This document shows, piece after piece, positions 32,823-41,093 of a DNA stretch of 64,000 nucleotides. The stretch comes from RYN-230 sp963837515. GTDB lineage: Bacteria > Actinomycetota > Actinomycetes > Streptosporangiales > Streptosporangiaceae. The notes beneath the pieces are model-generated. The model did no database searches. It was given only the letters and a program-made list of their open reading frames with translations, and had not been told where the DNA came from. Made by a program: the position numbers and the translations under genes. The stretch covers positions 248,001 through 312,000 of the forward strand of contig CAWINT010000008.1 in assembly GCA_963837515.1 (NCBI GenBank), in the 5' to 3' direction. The first letter of the stretch is position 1. Each line of letters starts with the position of its first letter.

Positions 32823-33677
32823 GCCCGGTCCGCGGGTGCGGGCCACGCCGCACCACGCCGCCACCGTGCCCGGCTCGTTGGCGCCGGCGGCGGCCGGGCC
32901 GGGGCGCCACTGCGGCGGCTGCACCAGGCCGGGCTCGACCAGGTCCAGCCCGGCGAAGAACTGTCCGACCTGCGCCCGGTCACGCAGCGTGGCGTGCGTC
33001 CCGGCCATCCGCTGGTTCAGCCGCCGGGTCATCTCGCTGGTCTCGGCGGGCCGCAGGTCGCTGGCCGGGTGGCTGAGCGCGAGGTAGCTGCCGGGCGGAA
33101 GGGCCTCCAGCAGCGCGGCCACGATCTCCTGCGGGCTGTCCGGATCGGGGATGAGGTGCAGGATCATCAGCAGCAGGAGGGCCACCGGGCGCCGGAAATC
33201 GAGGGTGGCCGCGGCTGCCTCAAGGATCGCGGCCGGGTCGCGCAGGTCGGCGTCCACGTAGTCGCAGCGTCCTTCCAGCCCGCTGACCAGCATCGCCCGC
33301 GAATGGGTCAGCACGATCGGGTCATTGTCCACGTAGACGACCCGGGATCCGGGGGCCACCGCCTGCGCCACCTCGTGGGTGTTGCGGGCGGCGGGCAGCC
33401 CGCTGCCGATGTCCAGGAACTGGTGCACACCGCCCCGGGCGGCCAGGTGGTGCACCGCCCGGACCAGGAACGCCCGGTTGGCCAGGGCGTCCGTGATGAT
33501 CCCCGGGTTGGCCGTCATCGCTTCCTGGGCGGCCTCCCGGTCGGCGGCGAAGTTGTCCTTGCCGCCCAGCCAGAAGTCGTACACCCGGGCCGGATGGGCG
33601 TGCCGGGCGTCGATCTGGGCCGCCCGGTCATGACCGGACCCGGGCTTGCGTAGCCATTGACCAGTCACCCGCGCCAC
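32820..33677 (-). CDS. DUF574 family SAM-dependent methyltransferase
   Basis: 285 aa. 'HPARVYDFWLGGKDNFAADR' is the hallmark N-terminus of DUF574 (SAV2177-like) proteins. 'GVHQFLDIGSGLPAARNTHE' is the SAM-binding motif, then 'RVVYVDNDPIVLTHSRAMLV' (acidic ribose contact), and 'PVALLLLMILHLIPDPDSPQ'. These proteins are numerous in actinomycetes and bind SAM, but targets are unknown. It is convergent with the CGNR gene, overlapping only at the stop codons. Confidence 0.92.
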   Translation of the reverse strand: MARVTGQWLRKPGSGHDRAAQIDARHAHPARVYDFWLGGKDNFAADREAAQEAMTANPGIITDALANRAFLVRAVHHLAARGGVHQFLDIGSGLPAARNTHEVAQAVAPGSRVVYVDNDPIVLTHSRAMLVSGLEGRCDYVDADLRDPAAILEAAAATLDFRRPVALLLLMILHLIPDPDSPQEIVAALLEALPPGSYLALSHPASDLRPAETSEMTRRLNQRMAGTHATLRDRAQVGQFFAGLDLVEPGLVQPPQWRPGPAAAGANEPGTVAAWCGVARTRGPG

Positions 33678-33796
33678 TCCGGTTCGGTAGCCGCTCGATC
33701 ACCCAGGCGAAGCATAATGGCGCGCCGCCGCGAGCGGTATATACGATCGTCTGAGCCGGGATCCGGATAGCTGCGGGAGGTATCGTCGCACGCGTC

Positions 33797-36181
33797 ATGG
33801 CGCAGGCCGCGGGCAGGTGGCGGGCGGCGGTTCCCCGTCCGCTGATCCGCGATCCGGGGCTGTCCGCGCTAAAGACCGCGGTGCGCGCCGCCATTGTGAT
33901 ACCGGCCGTGTTCGCGCTGGCCAGCAAGGTGATCGGCAACCCGCAGACGGCGCTGTTCGCCGCGTTCGGCTCGTTCTCAATGCTGGTGCTGGCCAGCTTC
34001 TCCGGCCCCGCCCGGAGCCGCCTGGCCGCCTACCTGACCCTGAGCGTGGCCGGCGCCGCGCTGGTCACGCTGGGCACCTTGTGCTCTGGGAACGCCTGGC
34101 TGGCGGCGGGAGCGATGGCCGTGGTCGGCTTCGCCATCCTGCTCTCCGGCATGATCAACGGATACTTCGCGGCCGGTGGCACCGCCGCGATCCTCGCCTT
34201 CGTGCTGTCGGTGGCGGTCCCCGCCCCGGCGTCGGCCATCCCGGACCGGCTGGCCGGCTGGGCCCTGGCCGCCGCCGCCGGCACGGCCGCCGCGATGCTG
34301 ATCTGGCCGCCGCGGGCCGGCGGCACGCTGCGCGCCGACGCGGCCCGGGCCTGCCGACGGCTGGCCGACCTGGCCGACGCGCTGTGCCACGACCCGCCCG
34401 CGGTTGCCGCCCGGGTCGAGGCGGCGCGCCAGACGGTGGATGCGCTGCGCGAACGGCTGACCGGCACGCCGCGCCGGCCCACCGGGCCGACCGGCCCGGC
34501 CGTCGCCCTCGGCGCCCTGATCGACGAGGTGGGCTGGCTGTGCGAGTCGCTGGCCGTGCTGGCCCGGTCCAGCGCGGGGGAGCTGTGCGCCGTGGAGAAC
34601 ACCGTCACCCTGGCGGAGGTCGCCCGGGCGCTGCGGGCCAGCGCCGCCCGGCTGGCCGGGGAGCCGCTCTCTGAGGCCGGCCCGGCCAGCTGGCCCAGGC
34701 CGGCCCGGCCAGCTGGCCCAGGCCGGCCGGGCCAGCTGGAACACGCCCAGGACACCGCCGCCCAGCGGTTGGCCGAGCGGATCTCCGCCGCTCCCGAGTT
34801 GCCCGACGAGCGATCGCTGGAGGCGATGCTCGGCCGCTCGTTCAAGATCCACGCCATCGCGTACACCACCCGGCAGATCGCCGGGTACGCGGAGGTGGCC
34901 AGCGCACCCGGGATCTGGCGGCCCGCGCGGGCGTGGGCCGAGGCCGGCCGGGCCGGCCGGGCCGGCCCGGCCGGCTCAGTGAGCTGGCTCCGCTCCGGCG
35001 TCAGCGCGGCCACGGACTTCGGGGTGGCCCGGTCCGGGGTCCGGTCGGTGTGGTTCCGCAACAGCGTCCGTGGCGCCGTCGGCCTGGCCGTGGCGGTGTT
35101 CATCGCGCAGGAGACCGGCCTGCAGCACTCGTTCTGGGTGGTGCTGGGCACCTTGTCGGTGCTGCGCTCCAACGCCCTCGGCACCGGCCGTTCGGTGCTG
35201 TCCGCCCTCCTCGGCACGGCGGCCGGCATCCTGATCGGCACCGCCATCATCATCCCGGTGCACGGTGACACCACTGTGCTGTGGGCGATTCTCCCGGTGT
35301 CGGTGTTGATCGCCGCGTACGCGCCGCGGGTCATCTCGTTTGCGGCCGGCCAGGCGGCGTTCACCATCGTCGTCCTCGTGCTGTTCAACATCATCCAGCC
35401 GGCCGGCTGGAAGGTGGGCATCGTGCGGATCGAGGACGTGGCGGTGGGGTTCGCGATCAGCCTCGGCGTCGGGCTGGTGTTCTGGCCGCGCGGCGCCTCC
35501 GCCCTGGTCCGGGAGAATCTGGCCGAGGCGTACTCGCGCACCGCCGACTTCGTGGCCGCCATGGTCGAGCAGGTGACCGGCCTGGACGGCGGGCCGGACC
35601 CGCGGCAGGCCGCGCAGGCCGCCGAGGCGGCGGTGATCCGGATGGACGACTCGTTCGGCCAGTTCCTGGCGGAACGGTCGGCCAGCCAGTTCGACCCCGA
35701 CCGGGCCGCGCGGCTGGTCGCGGGGGCGGCCCGGGTGCTCCGCGGCGGCCACTCCCTGGCCGCGCTGCAGGAACTGGCCACCCAGCCGGCCGCTGCCCAG
35801 CCGGCCGCTGCCCAGCCGGCCGCTGCCCAGCCGGAGGGCCACGCCGGGCCGGCCCACGTCGCCCGCGGGCCCAAGCCGTGCGCGGGCATGCTGGAGGAGG
35901 AGGTGCAGTCGATCCGGGCCTGGTTCGTCACCCTGGGCGACTCCATCGCGCACGGGACCGCGGTGCCACCGCCCCAGCGTCGCGACCCGGCGGTCCGCAG
36001 CCGCCTGCTGGAGTGCACCCGGCGGGAGATCAGCAGCGGCCGGCCCGCGCACGCCCGGGACGCCCTGATCGTGCTGTGGGTGAACGAGCACCTGGAGGCG
36101 TTGTGGCGGCTGGAACACCACCTCGGCCGCCCGGCCGCCGCGCAGCCCGAACCCGAGCCGGCCGGCGCGTCGGTGGCCTGA
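33797..36181 (+). CDS. FUSC family inner-membrane protein
   Basis: 794 aa. Two bundles of membrane helices flank a soluble centre: about residues 28-170 ('AAIVIPAVFALASKVIGNPQ', 'AAFGSFSMLVLASFSGPARS') and about 425-570 ('VRGAVGLAVAVFIAQETGLQ', 'HSFWVVLGTLSVLRSNALGT'). This is the FUSC/aromatic-acid exporter-like fold (YccS/AaeB type). It may export aromatic or other toxic compounds. In-frame minisatellites add Trp-Pro-Arg-Pro, Gly-Arg-Ala and Ala-Ala-Gln-Pro repeats in the soluble parts (34680-34735, 34940-34978, 35785-35835). Single gene, convergent with serA with only 12 bases between stops. Confidence 0.9.
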   Translation: MAQAAGRWRAAVPRPLIRDPGLSALKTAVRAAIVIPAVFALASKVIGNPQTALFAAFGSFSMLVLASFSGPARSRLAAYLTLSVAGAALVTLGTLCSGNAWLAAGAMAVVGFAILLSGMINGYFAAGGTAAILAFVLSVAVPAPASAIPDRLAGWALAAAAGTAAAMLIWPPRAGGTLRADAARACRRLADLADALCHDPPAVAARVEAARQTVDALRERLTGTPRRPTGPTGPAVALGALIDEVGWLCESLAVLARSSAGELCAVENTVTLAEVARALRASAARLAGEPLSEAGPASWPRPARPAGPGRPGQLEHAQDTAAQRLAERISAAPELPDERSLEAMLGRSFKIHAIAYTTRQIAGYAEVASAPGIWRPARAWAEAGRAGRAGPAGSVSWLRSGVSAATDFGVARSGVRSVWFRNSVRGAVGLAVAVFIAQETGLQHSFWVVLGTLSVLRSNALGTGRSVLSALLGTAAGILIGTAIIIPVHGDTTVLWAILPVSVLIAAYAPRVISFAAGQAAFTIVVLVLFNIIQPAGWKVGIVRIEDVAVGFAISLGVGLVFWPRGASALVRENLAEAYSRTADFVAAMVEQVTGLDGGPDPRQAAQAAEAAVIRMDDSFGQFLAERSASQFDPDRAARLVAGAARVLRGGHSLAALQELATQPAAAQPAAAQPAAAQPEGHAGPAHVARGPKPCAGMLEEEVQSIRAWFVTLGDSIAHGTAVPPPQRRDPAVRSRLLECTRREISSGRPAHARDALIVLWVNEHLEALWRLEHHLGRPAAAQPEPEPAGASVA

Positions 36182-36193
36182 GGGCCGCGTCGG

Positions 36194-37426
36194 CTAGCTG
36201 GGCCGGGTAGTCCGCACTCGGATCGTCACGTCCAGGTCGCGCAGGCTGGCCAGCATGTCGTCGGGGTACTCGATGCCGATGTCGGTCAGCACGTAACCCA
36301 GCTCGTCGCGGGTGCCCAGCAGCTGGCCCTCGACGTTGGCGCCGTGTTCGGCCAGCAGCCGGTTGATGTCGGCCAGCACGCCGGGAACGTTGCGGTGCAG
36401 GTGCGCCAGCCGGTGCGTGCCCGGTGTGTGCGGCAGCGCGACCGGCGGGAAATTGACGCTCAGCGAGGCCGCCCCGGAGCACACGAAGTCGTGCAGCTTC
36501 CCGGCCACGAACTCGCCGATGTCCTGCTGGGCTTCCTCGGTCGAGCCGCCGACGTGCGGGGTGAGGATGATGTTGGGCAGGCCGCGCAGCTCGGAGGTGA
36601 ACTCCTCGCCGCGGCTCCGCGGCTCCCGCGGGAACACGTCCACGGCCGCCCCGGCCAGGTGCCCGGACTCGATGTTGCGGCGCAGCGCACCGTGGTCCAC
36701 CACGAAGCCGCGGGACAGGTTGAGGAACAGGCTGCCGGGCCGCATGGCCGCGAACTCCGCCTCACCGAACAGGCCGCTGTTGCCCGGCCGCCCGTCCACG
36801 TGCAGCGTCACCACATCGACGCTCTCCAGCAGCTCTTCCATCGTGCCGCAGCGCCGGGCGTTGCCCAGGGCCAGCTTGTCCGCGGTGTCGTAGAAGAACA
36901 CCGACATGCCCAGGTTCTCGGCGAGCACCGACAGCTGGCCGCCGATGTTGCCGTAGCCTACGATACCGAGCTTCCGGCCGCGCACCTCGTGGCTGCCCGC
37001 CGCCGACTTGTCCCACAGCCCCGCGTGCATCTGGGCGTTCTTGTCGGTCAGCCGCCGGGTCAGCGCGATGATCTCGGCCACGGCCAGCTCCACCACGCTG
37101 CGGGTATTGGAGAAGGGCGCGTTGAACACCGCGATGCCGTACCGCGAGGCCGCCGTCAGGTCGATCTGGTTCACCCCGATGCAGAACGCCCCGATGGCCA
37201 GCAGTTGCGGGGCGGCGTCCAGCACCCGCTCGGTCACCTGGGTGCCGGACCGGATGCCCAGTACGTGCACGTCGCCGATCGCGGCGATCAGCTCGTCCTC
37301 GGTGAACGCCTTGGGCGCCGTGTCCACCTGGTAACCGTCCTTGACCAGGCGGGCGGTGGCGTCGGGGTGAATGTTCTCCAGCAGCAGGACGCGGGTCGGT
37401 CCCTCCGTGCGGTCCAGCGTCAACAC
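36194..37426 (-). CDS. serA: D-3-phosphoglycerate dehydrogenase
   Basis: 410 aa, GTG start. First enzyme of serine synthesis, oxidising 3-phosphoglycerate with NAD. Features: 'VLGIRSGTQVTERVLDAAPQ', 'KLGIVGYGNIGGQLSVLAEN' (GxGxxG), catalytic Arg in 'FLNLSRGFVVDHGALRRNIE', Glu in the 'VDVFPREPRS' neighbourhood, His in 'NIILTPHVGGSTEEAQ', and a C-terminal ACT domain ('HLHRNVPGVLADINRLLAEH') that normally binds serine for feedback inhibition. Length and order match the E. coli-type SerA (about 410 aa), rather than the 530-aa form usual in actinobacteria, so it may be a second or specialised copy. Confidence 0.93.
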   Translation of the reverse strand: MLTLDRTEGPTRVLLLENIHPDATARLVKDGYQVDTAPKAFTEDELIAAIGDVHVLGIRSGTQVTERVLDAAPQLLAIGAFCIGVNQIDLTAASRYGIAVFNAPFSNTRSVVELAVAEIIALTRRLTDKNAQMHAGLWDKSAAGSHEVRGRKLGIVGYGNIGGQLSVLAENLGMSVFFYDTADKLALGNARRCGTMEELLESVDVVTLHVDGRPGNSGLFGEAEFAAMRPGSLFLNLSRGFVVDHGALRRNIESGHLAGAAVDVFPREPRSRGEEFTSELRGLPNIILTPHVGGSTEEAQQDIGEFVAGKLHDFVCSGAASLSVNFPPVALPHTPGTHRLAHLHRNVPGVLADINRLLAEHGANVEGQLLGTRDELGYVLTDIGIEYPDDMLASLRDLDVTIRVRTTRPS

Positions 37427-37494
37427 CCTTCCCCGTCAGCGGCCACGCGGCGCGCCTCCGGCCGCCGCCTCCGGCCCCAGCCTAATGCGGCCGC

Positions 37495-37725
37495 GGCGCG
37501 GCCCGTCCGGGGGCGGCACCCGGCGCGGCGCGTCCGGGGGGCACCCGGCGCGGCCCGTCCGGGGGGCACCCGGCGCGGCGCGTCCGGGGGGCACCCGGCG
37601 CGGCCCGTCCGGGGGCGGCACCCGGCGCGGCCCGTCCGGGGGGCACCCGGCGCGGCGCGTCCGGGGGGCACCCGGCGCGGCCCGTCCGGGGGGCACCCGG
37701 CGCGGCCCGGTCGGCCGGCACCCGC
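37495..37725. repeat. 25-28-bp minisatellite upstream of serA
   Basis: About nine units of GGCGCGGCCCGTCCGGGG followed by GGCACCC, alternating between two variants (GCGGCCCG and GCGGCGCG). All possible frames are open, but codon bias is that of a repeat, not a protein. Confidence 0.85.
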
Positions 37726-37754
37726 CCCACCCAGCCGTCCCCCATCCCTGCGAG

Positions 37755-37816
37755 CAAGATCATGATCATGACTTAGCTGTCGTTGGAACGACACCAATCT
37801 CATGATCATGATCTTG
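37755..37816. promoter_or_regulatory. nested palindrome in the serA/MerR-PP2C gap
   Basis: CAAGATCATGATCATGA (37755-37771) pairs exactly with TCATGATCATGATCTTG (37800-37816). Inside the loop TGTCGTT-GG-AACGACA (37778-37793) is a second perfect palindrome. The outer arms are AT-rich and contain ATGATCAT twice. It looks like a multi-site operator or a structured element. Confidence 0.65.
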
Positions 37817-37859
37817 GAATGCGGTTGGAGGGGCTGGTGTGACTGATGTGGTCCACGGT

Positions 37860-38044
37860 GCGCGGGTCAGGTGCGGCCGGGCGGGGCCGGTCAGGCGGGG
37901 GTGGTCAGGTGGGGGTGGCCAGGTGCGGTCAGCGGGGGTGGTCAGGTGGGGGTGGCCAGGTGCGTGGTCAGCGGGGGTGGTCAGGTGGGGGTGGTCAGGT
38001 GCGGTCAGGTGCGGCCGGTCAGGTGCGGGGCCGGTCAGGTGCGG
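37860..38044. repeat. G-rich tandem array GGTCAGGTGGGGGT
   Basis: Ten or more short units around GTCAGGTGGGGGTG with G-runs of four to five on the + strand. Several neighbouring runs could form a G-quadruplex. The array ends at the stop codon of the MerR-PP2C gene. Confidence 0.75.
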
Positions 38045-39103
38045 TCAGGCCGGGACCAGGTCGGCGGCGGCGCAGGCTATGTTGTCCGGGCCGCCGCGGG
38101 CGTTGGCGGTCGCGATGAGCTCGCTGACCACCTGGTCCGGCGTCGCCGCCGCGGTGAGCACGCCGCGGATCACCGCCTCCGGGACGACGGCGGACAGCCC
38201 GTCCGAGCACAGCAGGTAGCGGTCCCCGGCCAGGGCGTCGTGCAGCGACAGGTCCACCTCCGTCCCCGCCCCGTCCAGGGCGCGCAGCAGCATGGCCCGC
38301 TGCGGGTGGGAGGCGGCCTCGGCCGGGGTCAGCCGCCCGTCGTCGATCATCGCCTGGACCACCGTGTGGTCGTGGGTGATCTGGTACAGCTGGCCGTCCC
38401 GCAGCAGGTAGGCGCGGGTATCCCCGATATGCACCAGGGCCAGCTGGGAGCCGGCCCACAGCAATGCGGTCAGCGTCGTGCCGCTGCCCGCCCGGGACGG
38501 GTCGCCGGCCGTCAGGCCGGCCACCGCCGCGTCGGCCTGCTGGACGGCACTCTGCAGCACGTTGAGCAGGTCGCCGGGTGGCAGGGCCGCCTCCAGCGGC
38601 TTGAGCGCCTCGACGGCGGCCGCGCTGGCCAGGTGCCCGGCGCCGCCCATCCCGTCGGCCACGGCCAGCAGCCGGGCGCCCGCGTACGCGGTGTCCTGGT
38701 TGGCCGGGCGCCGCCGGCCGATGTCCGAGGCCGCCGCGTAGCGGATGGCCAGGGTCGTGGATGTCATGAGGGCCTCCTCGCCGTTCAGGTAGCGGGTGAG
38801 GAAGGCGGCCAGGTCGCGCCGGCTGGCGTGGTCGGCCTCGGCCTGCGCCCAGAACGCCGCCACCTCGGCGGCGCCCGAGGCGGGCGAGCCCGCCTCGACG
38901 ACCTGCCGGATCCGGGCCAGCGGCATGCCGAGCCGGCGCAGCCAGGCCACCAGCCGGGCCCGCTCCAGCTGCTCCGGCGCGTAGAGCCGGTAGCCGGACA
39001 CCGGGTCCACCTGGGCCGGTGGGAGCAGCCCCAGCTCGTCGTAGAGCCGCAGCGCCTTGGCGGAAAGCCGGCTGGCCCGGGCGAATTCCCCGATCGTCAG
39101 CAC
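38045..39103 (-). CDS. MerR-type DNA-binding domain fused to PP2C serine/threonine phosphatase
   Basis: 352 aa, GTG start with GGAAGGTGG upstream. Residues 1-75 are a MerR HTH: 'TIGEFARASRLSAKALRLYD', 'ELGLLPPAQVDPVSGYRLYA'. Residues from about 115 are a PP2C/Stp phosphatase: 'SDIGRRRPANQDTAYAG' (metal Asp), 'LLAVADGMGGAG' (ADGMGG), 'LVHIGDTRAYLLRDGQLYQI', 'THDHTVVQAMIDDGRLTPAE', 'YLLCSDGLSAVV' and 'RGGPDNIACA' (GxxDN). All metal ligands are present, so the phosphatase should be active. It may dephosphorylate a kinase target while bound to DNA. No kinase gene is near. Confidence 0.9.
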   Translation of the reverse strand: MLTIGEFARASRLSAKALRLYDELGLLPPAQVDPVSGYRLYAPEQLERARLVAWLRRLGMPLARIRQVVEAGSPASGAAEVAAFWAQAEADHASRRDLAAFLTRYLNGEEALMTSTTLAIRYAAASDIGRRRPANQDTAYAGARLLAVADGMGGAGHLASAAAVEALKPLEAALPPGDLLNVLQSAVQQADAAVAGLTAGDPSRAGSGTTLTALLWAGSQLALVHIGDTRAYLLRDGQLYQITHDHTVVQAMIDDGRLTPAEAASHPQRAMLLRALDGAGTEVDLSLHDALAGDRYLLCSDGLSAVVPEAVIRGVLTAAATPDQVVSELIATANARGGPDNIACAAADLVPA

Positions 39104-39246
39104 CTGGCACCACCTTCCGTGCCGGGCACCGCGCCCGGCGCCACGATGCTGCGGCCTGCCCCTGGGGGAAGGTCAAACCCGGGCGGATGGTCAGTGGGCC
39201 GCGGGGGCCGTTGGGTGCGCTGGGGTCTGTCAGGGGCCGCCGGGGC

Positions 39247-40131
39247 TCAGACCCGGGCCGTCCCGGTCAGCCGGGCCGCGACGACGGCCGCGTGGGCCGG
39301 GTCCAGCAGGAGCGTGTAGTGATTCGAGCCCGGGACGGTCTCCACGGTCAGCAGCGGCGCCTGGGCCGCCCACTCGACGCACGCCTCGTCGGGGAGCATG
39401 CCGGGCGGCTGGCCGAACATGCCGGCCGGGGCGCGCAGCAGCCGGGTCGGTGCGGGCAGCGCGCGCAGTGCCGCCCCGAGCCGGGCGGTGGCGCCGAGCA
39501 GCTCGCGGCCGTCCGCGCGCGCGGCTTCTTCAACCACCCTGGATCTCAACGCCCCCTCGGGGCCGGTGAGGTCGTACCGCAGGTAGTCCTCCAGGTCGCT
39601 GTTCCAGGCGTCCTTGAAGGCCGGATGCGGCCGCCAGAAGTCGAAGTACGCTGCCACGGTCGGGAAGGTCTCGCGCAGCCGGGCCAGCGCCGGGCCCAGG
39701 CTGGCGTCCAGCACGGCGTCAACGTCGATGCCGTCCGGGACCGGCAGCGGCAGCCCGCCGTCCACCAGCAGCAGCCCGCCGAACAGGTCCGGGTGGGCGG
39801 CCGTGGCCAGCAGCGCCAGGTAGCCGCCGAGCGAGTGCCCGGCCAGCACCGGCCGGTCCAGGCCGAGCTGGGCGACGGCGGCGGTCAGGTCGGCGATGTG
39901 CCGGTCGAAGCCGTACGGGCCGGCCAGGCCCGCGCTGTGCCCGCGGCCGCGCAGGTCGACCGCGAACAGCGACCAGTCCGCCGGCATCTCCCGGGCCACC
40001 GCCTGCCAGGAGGCGGCCGAGCCGGTGATGCCGTGCTGGGTGATCGCGGCCCGCGGGCCGGTGCCCCACCGGAGCACCCGGAGCGTGCCGTCCGGCAGCG
40101 TGACGTCGAGTTTGGCGGGGTTCGTCTGCAC
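39247..40131 (-). CDS. alpha/beta hydrolase
   Basis: 294 aa from GTG 40131, preceded by AGGAGG; the longer open frame upstream crosses the divergent promoter and was rejected. Oxyanion strand 'AITQHGITGSAASWQAV' (H-G), 'SLFAVDLRGRGHSAG', nucleophile elbow 'PVLAGHSLGGYLALLATAAH' (G-H-S-L-G-G), acid in 'LLRAPAGMFGQPP' region and catalytic His in 'TVETVPGSNHYTLLLDPAHA'. Esterase, lipase or C-C hydrolase; substrate unknown. Confidence 0.9.
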   Translation of the reverse strand: MQTNPAKLDVTLPDGTLRVLRWGTGPRAAITQHGITGSAASWQAVAREMPADWSLFAVDLRGRGHSAGLAGPYGFDRHIADLTAAVAQLGLDRPVLAGHSLGGYLALLATAAHPDLFGGLLLVDGGLPLPVPDGIDVDAVLDASLGPALARLRETFPTVAAYFDFWRPHPAFKDAWNSDLEDYLRYDLTGPEGALRSRVVEEAARADGRELLGATARLGAALRALPAPTRLLRAPAGMFGQPPGMLPDEACVEWAAQAPLLTVETVPGSNHYTLLLDPAHAAVVAARLTGTARV

Positions 40132-40249
40132 TGTGCCTCCTAAGGCCGCCCGCTTTACGGTATGTCCCGCGCCCGGCGAGTTCACCCGCCGGCTGACGGT
40201 GCGCCTCGCTACGGTGGCACTGCCTGGCACCCCCGGGGGAAGGTGACCC

Positions 40250-41011
40250 GTGACCGCGCCCTTCGCGAAGTCCCTGCTCGGCTGGAAGCCCAGCAGCAAG
40301 AACAAGCTGGGCTGGCCGCTCGTGCCGAACTTCGCGGACGTGGACAGCCCGGAATCGGTGCGGATCGCCGCCGGGGTCCTCGACCAGCTGGCGGTGCCCC
40401 GGGGCGCCGCGTCAGACGTGCCCAAGGACCCCGGCGGCCCGCTGGAGCAGGAGGTCTGCGACCACCTGGGCTGGATCCTGCAGCGCCGCGACCCGGAGCG
40501 CGGCTGGAAGATCGAGCGGGGCGCGGTCATCACCCGGTTCGACCAGTACGCGCACCTGTCCGAACTGGACCGGCTGGTCCGGGGGAACCCGGAGCTGCGG
40601 GTGACGGTGGGCACGGACTACCTCATCAAGCCGGACGTGACCGTGTCGCTGGCCCGGGTGCGGACCGCGTCCGGCCGGCCCGCGCTGCACGCCGCGGTGT
40701 CCTGCAAGTGGACGATCCGCTCCGACCGGGTGCAGAACATCCGGCACGAGTGCCTGCAGATGATCCGGCACCGCCGGGGGCGGCAGCCGCACCTGGTCAC
40801 GGTGACGGCGGAGCCGCTGCCCACCCGGCTGGCCTCCATCGCGCGGGGCACCGGGGAGGTGGACGCGGTGTACCACATCGCCTACGACGCGATGGCGGCC
40901 AGCGTGGCTGGGAACGCGAACGCCGAGCAGGCGGACGCGTGGCACGAGGTGACCGGGCAGCGACGGGTGCTCAGCTATGAGCTGCTGGTGGAAACGCTGG
41001 CCTCCTGGTGA
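40250..41011 (+). CDS. NgoMIV-type type II restriction endonuclease
   Basis: 253 aa. It matches the NgoMIV/NaeI-like family: 'VTVGTDYLIKPDVTVSLARV' and 'ALHAAVSCKWTIRSDRVQNI' followed by 'RHECLQMIRHRRGRQPHLVT'. The active site reads as Asp129 in KPD, then Ser151-Cys152-Lys153 (the D-x30-SCK variant used by NgoMIV), with Glu66/Glu68 as the extra acid. NgoMIV cuts G^CCGGC, so the same or a related site is expected. The C5 methyltransferase gene begins 82 bases later on the same strand, giving a complete modification system. Confidence 0.9.
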   Translation: MTAPFAKSLLGWKPSSKNKLGWPLVPNFADVDSPESVRIAAGVLDQLAVPRGAASDVPKDPGGPLEQEVCDHLGWILQRRDPERGWKIERGAVITRFDQYAHLSELDRLVRGNPELRVTVGTDYLIKPDVTVSLARVRTASGRPALHAAVSCKWTIRSDRVQNIRHECLQMIRHRRGRQPHLVTVTAEPLPTRLASIARGTGEVDAVYHIAYDAMAASVAGNANAEQADAWHEVTGQRRVLSYELLVETLASW

Positions 41012-41093
41012 CGGCGTGGGACCGGGGAACTGTCGGGGCATGCGGGCACAATCGGCGGAAGCTGGCGGGCTGACGGGTGGCGGGCTGGAGGGC

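Larger units (their letters stand above)
37427..38044. other. 618-base intergenic region packed with repeats
   Basis: No gene. From left to right it holds a 25-28-bp GC-rich tandem array (37495-37725), a nested long palindrome (37755-37816) and a G-rich tandem array (about 37860-38044) that runs into the stop of the MerR-PP2C gene. The promoter of serA must lie before or within the first array. Confidence 0.8.
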
